From positions 1 to 12,444 of the forward strand of contig DATHUV010000130.1 of NCBI GenBank assembly GCA_035461905.1: a stretch of DNA of 12,444 bases, written 5' to 3'. The position numbers were made by a program, and so were the translations under genes. The stretch is from SZUA-442 sp035461905 (lineage in GTDB: Bacteria > Actinomycetota > Acidimicrobiia > Spongiisociales > UBA5794). The notes under the pieces are model-generated. The model saw only the letters and a program-made list of their open reading frames with translations, was not told the DNA's origin and ran no database searches. Within the stretch, counting starts at the first letter, position 1; every line of letters begins with the position of its first letter. Shown here one piece after another: positions 11,831 through 12,444 of this stretch.

Positions 11831-11856
11831 GTTTACCGACCCTGCGCCGTGGGTAA
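11831..11856 (+). promoter_or_regulatory. Predicted sigma-F/sigma-B promoter for the helical lipoprotein gene
   Basis: GTTT (11831-11834) is followed after 16 bases by GGGTAA (11851-11856). The transcript would start near 11863. A GGGGCGG-TG-CCGCCCC inverted repeat (11870-11885) follows near the 5' end, reminiscent of the leader hairpin at 9325. Confidence 0.7.
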
Positions 11857-11912
11857 CCACCGGGGAGGTGGGGCGGTGCCGCCCCGCTATTCCGATCTTG
11901 GAGGAGACCCAC

Positions 11913-11945
11913 ACAATGAAACGAACTCGCACAATGAAACGAACA
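11913..11945 (+). repeat. 15-base direct repeat duplicating the start-codon region
   Basis: CACAATGAAACGAAC occurs twice (beginning at 11913 and 11931) with a 3-base spacer, so codons MKRT-RT are followed by MKRT-WT. The duplication is in frame and lengthens the basic end of the signal peptide by six residues. Confidence 0.85.
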
Positions 11946-12359
11946 TGGACGACTGCATTGCTGGTGCTCACCCTGGCTCTCATGGCTGCGGCGTGCGACA
12001 CGGGATCGGACGAGGGCACAACCACGACGGCGCCATCCGGTACCACGACGACAGTCGACGGTGAAGAGCTCTCCGCACTGCTCGTCGATGCCAGGGCGCA
12101 GGCTCTCAACCTCGCCACCGACATCGAGGCCATGACGGATTCAGCCGACCTCCAACAGGCGTGGGCCGATCTGATGGCCGACCTGGACACCCTTGCAGCA
12201 GACGTGGCATCCGGTGACAGCGATGCCCTAAGGCAGAGCCTCGACGAGGTGGGAACGATGATCGACGGCGCCAGCGACGAGGCTGCGGCCAGCGTGCGCC
12301 CGGCGTGGGAGGAGTTCCGCACCACGATGGAGGACGTACTCTCCGAGCTGCAGATGTAG
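11916..12359 (+). CDS. Putative helical lipoprotein
   Basis: This encodes 147 residues. A signal peptide with basic start (KRTRTMKRTW) and hydrophobic core (TTALLVLTLALMAAAC) ends at a relaxed lipobox with Cys27. A Thr-rich linker (TTTTAPSGTTTTVDGEE) follows. From ~60 the protein is a run of amphipathic helices rich in Ala, Asp, Leu and Met, with spacing suggesting a coiled coil or small helical bundle. No enzyme motif is visible. GGAGGAG about eight bases upstream selects ATG 11916; the second ATG at 11934 lies in the second copy of a 15-base repeat and is too far from that site. A sigma-F-type promoter precedes it and a strong terminator follows, so it is a single-gene unit. Confidence 0.8.
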   Translation: MKRTRTMKRTWTTALLVLTLALMAAACDTGSDEGTTTTAPSGTTTTVDGEELSALLVDARAQALNLATDIEAMTDSADLQQAWADLMADLDTLAADVASGDSDALRQSLDEVGTMIDGASDEAAASVRPAWEEFRTTMEDVLSELQM

Positions 12360-12372
12360 CAGGGAGTCTTCC

Positions 12373-12412
12373 GAAGGGCCTCACCGCGATCGCGGCGAGG
12401 CCCTTCTGTTGT
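12373..12412 (+). terminator. Rho-independent type terminator
   Basis: GAAGGGCCTC (12373-12382) pairs with GAGGCCCTTC (12397-12406), with an inner CCGCG/CGCGG stem across one A-C mismatch, followed by TGTTGTATT. It ends the lipoprotein transcript. Confidence 0.85.
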
Positions 12413-12444
12413 ATTCCCTGCCCATGGGCAGAGAGGGGATGATG

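Noticed and set aside
12418..12444. Palindrome CTGCCCATGGGCAG and a possible next start (GAGAGGGG then ATGATG) at the window edge
   Set aside because: A new plus-strand gene may begin at 12439 or 12442, but no coding sequence remains in the window to support it.

Overview
The window looks like chromosomal DNA from a high-GC Actinomycetota member. An Acidimicrobiia-like lineage is my guess, from GC-rich third codon positions, the protein styles and the promoter type; no rRNA or tRNA is present to settle it. I see no mobile element, CRISPR array or tRNA.

Layout. 1-608 (-) is the N-terminal part of a Kef/CPA2 cation:proton antiporter running off the left edge. 609-1512 is a poorly coding stretch: a doubtful disordered ORF and an N-terminally truncated GNAT acetyltransferase remnant. 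1719-2147 (+) encodes a YtxH/BON envelope-stress type protein. Facing it on the minus strand are csbD and a 21-codon hydrophobic peptide gene. 2811-4958 (+) is a PAS-GAF-GAF-SpoIIE phosphatase. Convergent with it is a minus-strand cluster: UsfX-like anti-sigma factor (6585-6217), overlapping SigF/SigB-family sigma factor (6224-5433), then an RsbW-type HATPase (5360-4965). A second UsfX-like gene diverges at 6631. Next come a ferritin-like protein (7076-7675), another HATPase (8212-7817, -), a single-span membrane protein (8495-8704), and an RsbV-type STAS anti-anti-sigma factor (-, ending at 8750). 9416-10767 (+) is an apparent four-gene operon: four-span membrane protein, a 19-aa hydrophobic peptide, a PRC-barrel protein and a metallothionein, closed by a strong hairpin. 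The right end has a lipoprotein (10962-11348), a minus-strand pair of small genes (11769-11488), and a divergent helical lipoprotein (11916-12359) with a clean terminator.

How it fits together. All parts of a partner-switching stress circuit are here: phosphatase, STAS antagonist, ATP-binding kinase/anti-sigma proteins and the sigma factor. Nearly every intergenic GGGTA motif I could find lies 15-16 bases downstream of GTTT or GTAT, the known SigB/SigF promoter form, and each points at a stress-type gene in the window. My reading is that the window holds the general-stress sigma factor, its switch and a compact set of its targets (ferritin, CsbD, BON, PRC-barrel, metallothionein, small membrane peptides, lipoprotein). 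The less expected parts are two related 19-21 residue membrane peptides with matching ribosome-binding sites, a pair of back-to-back sigma-F promoters, and two target genes whose start-codon regions are tandemly duplicated.
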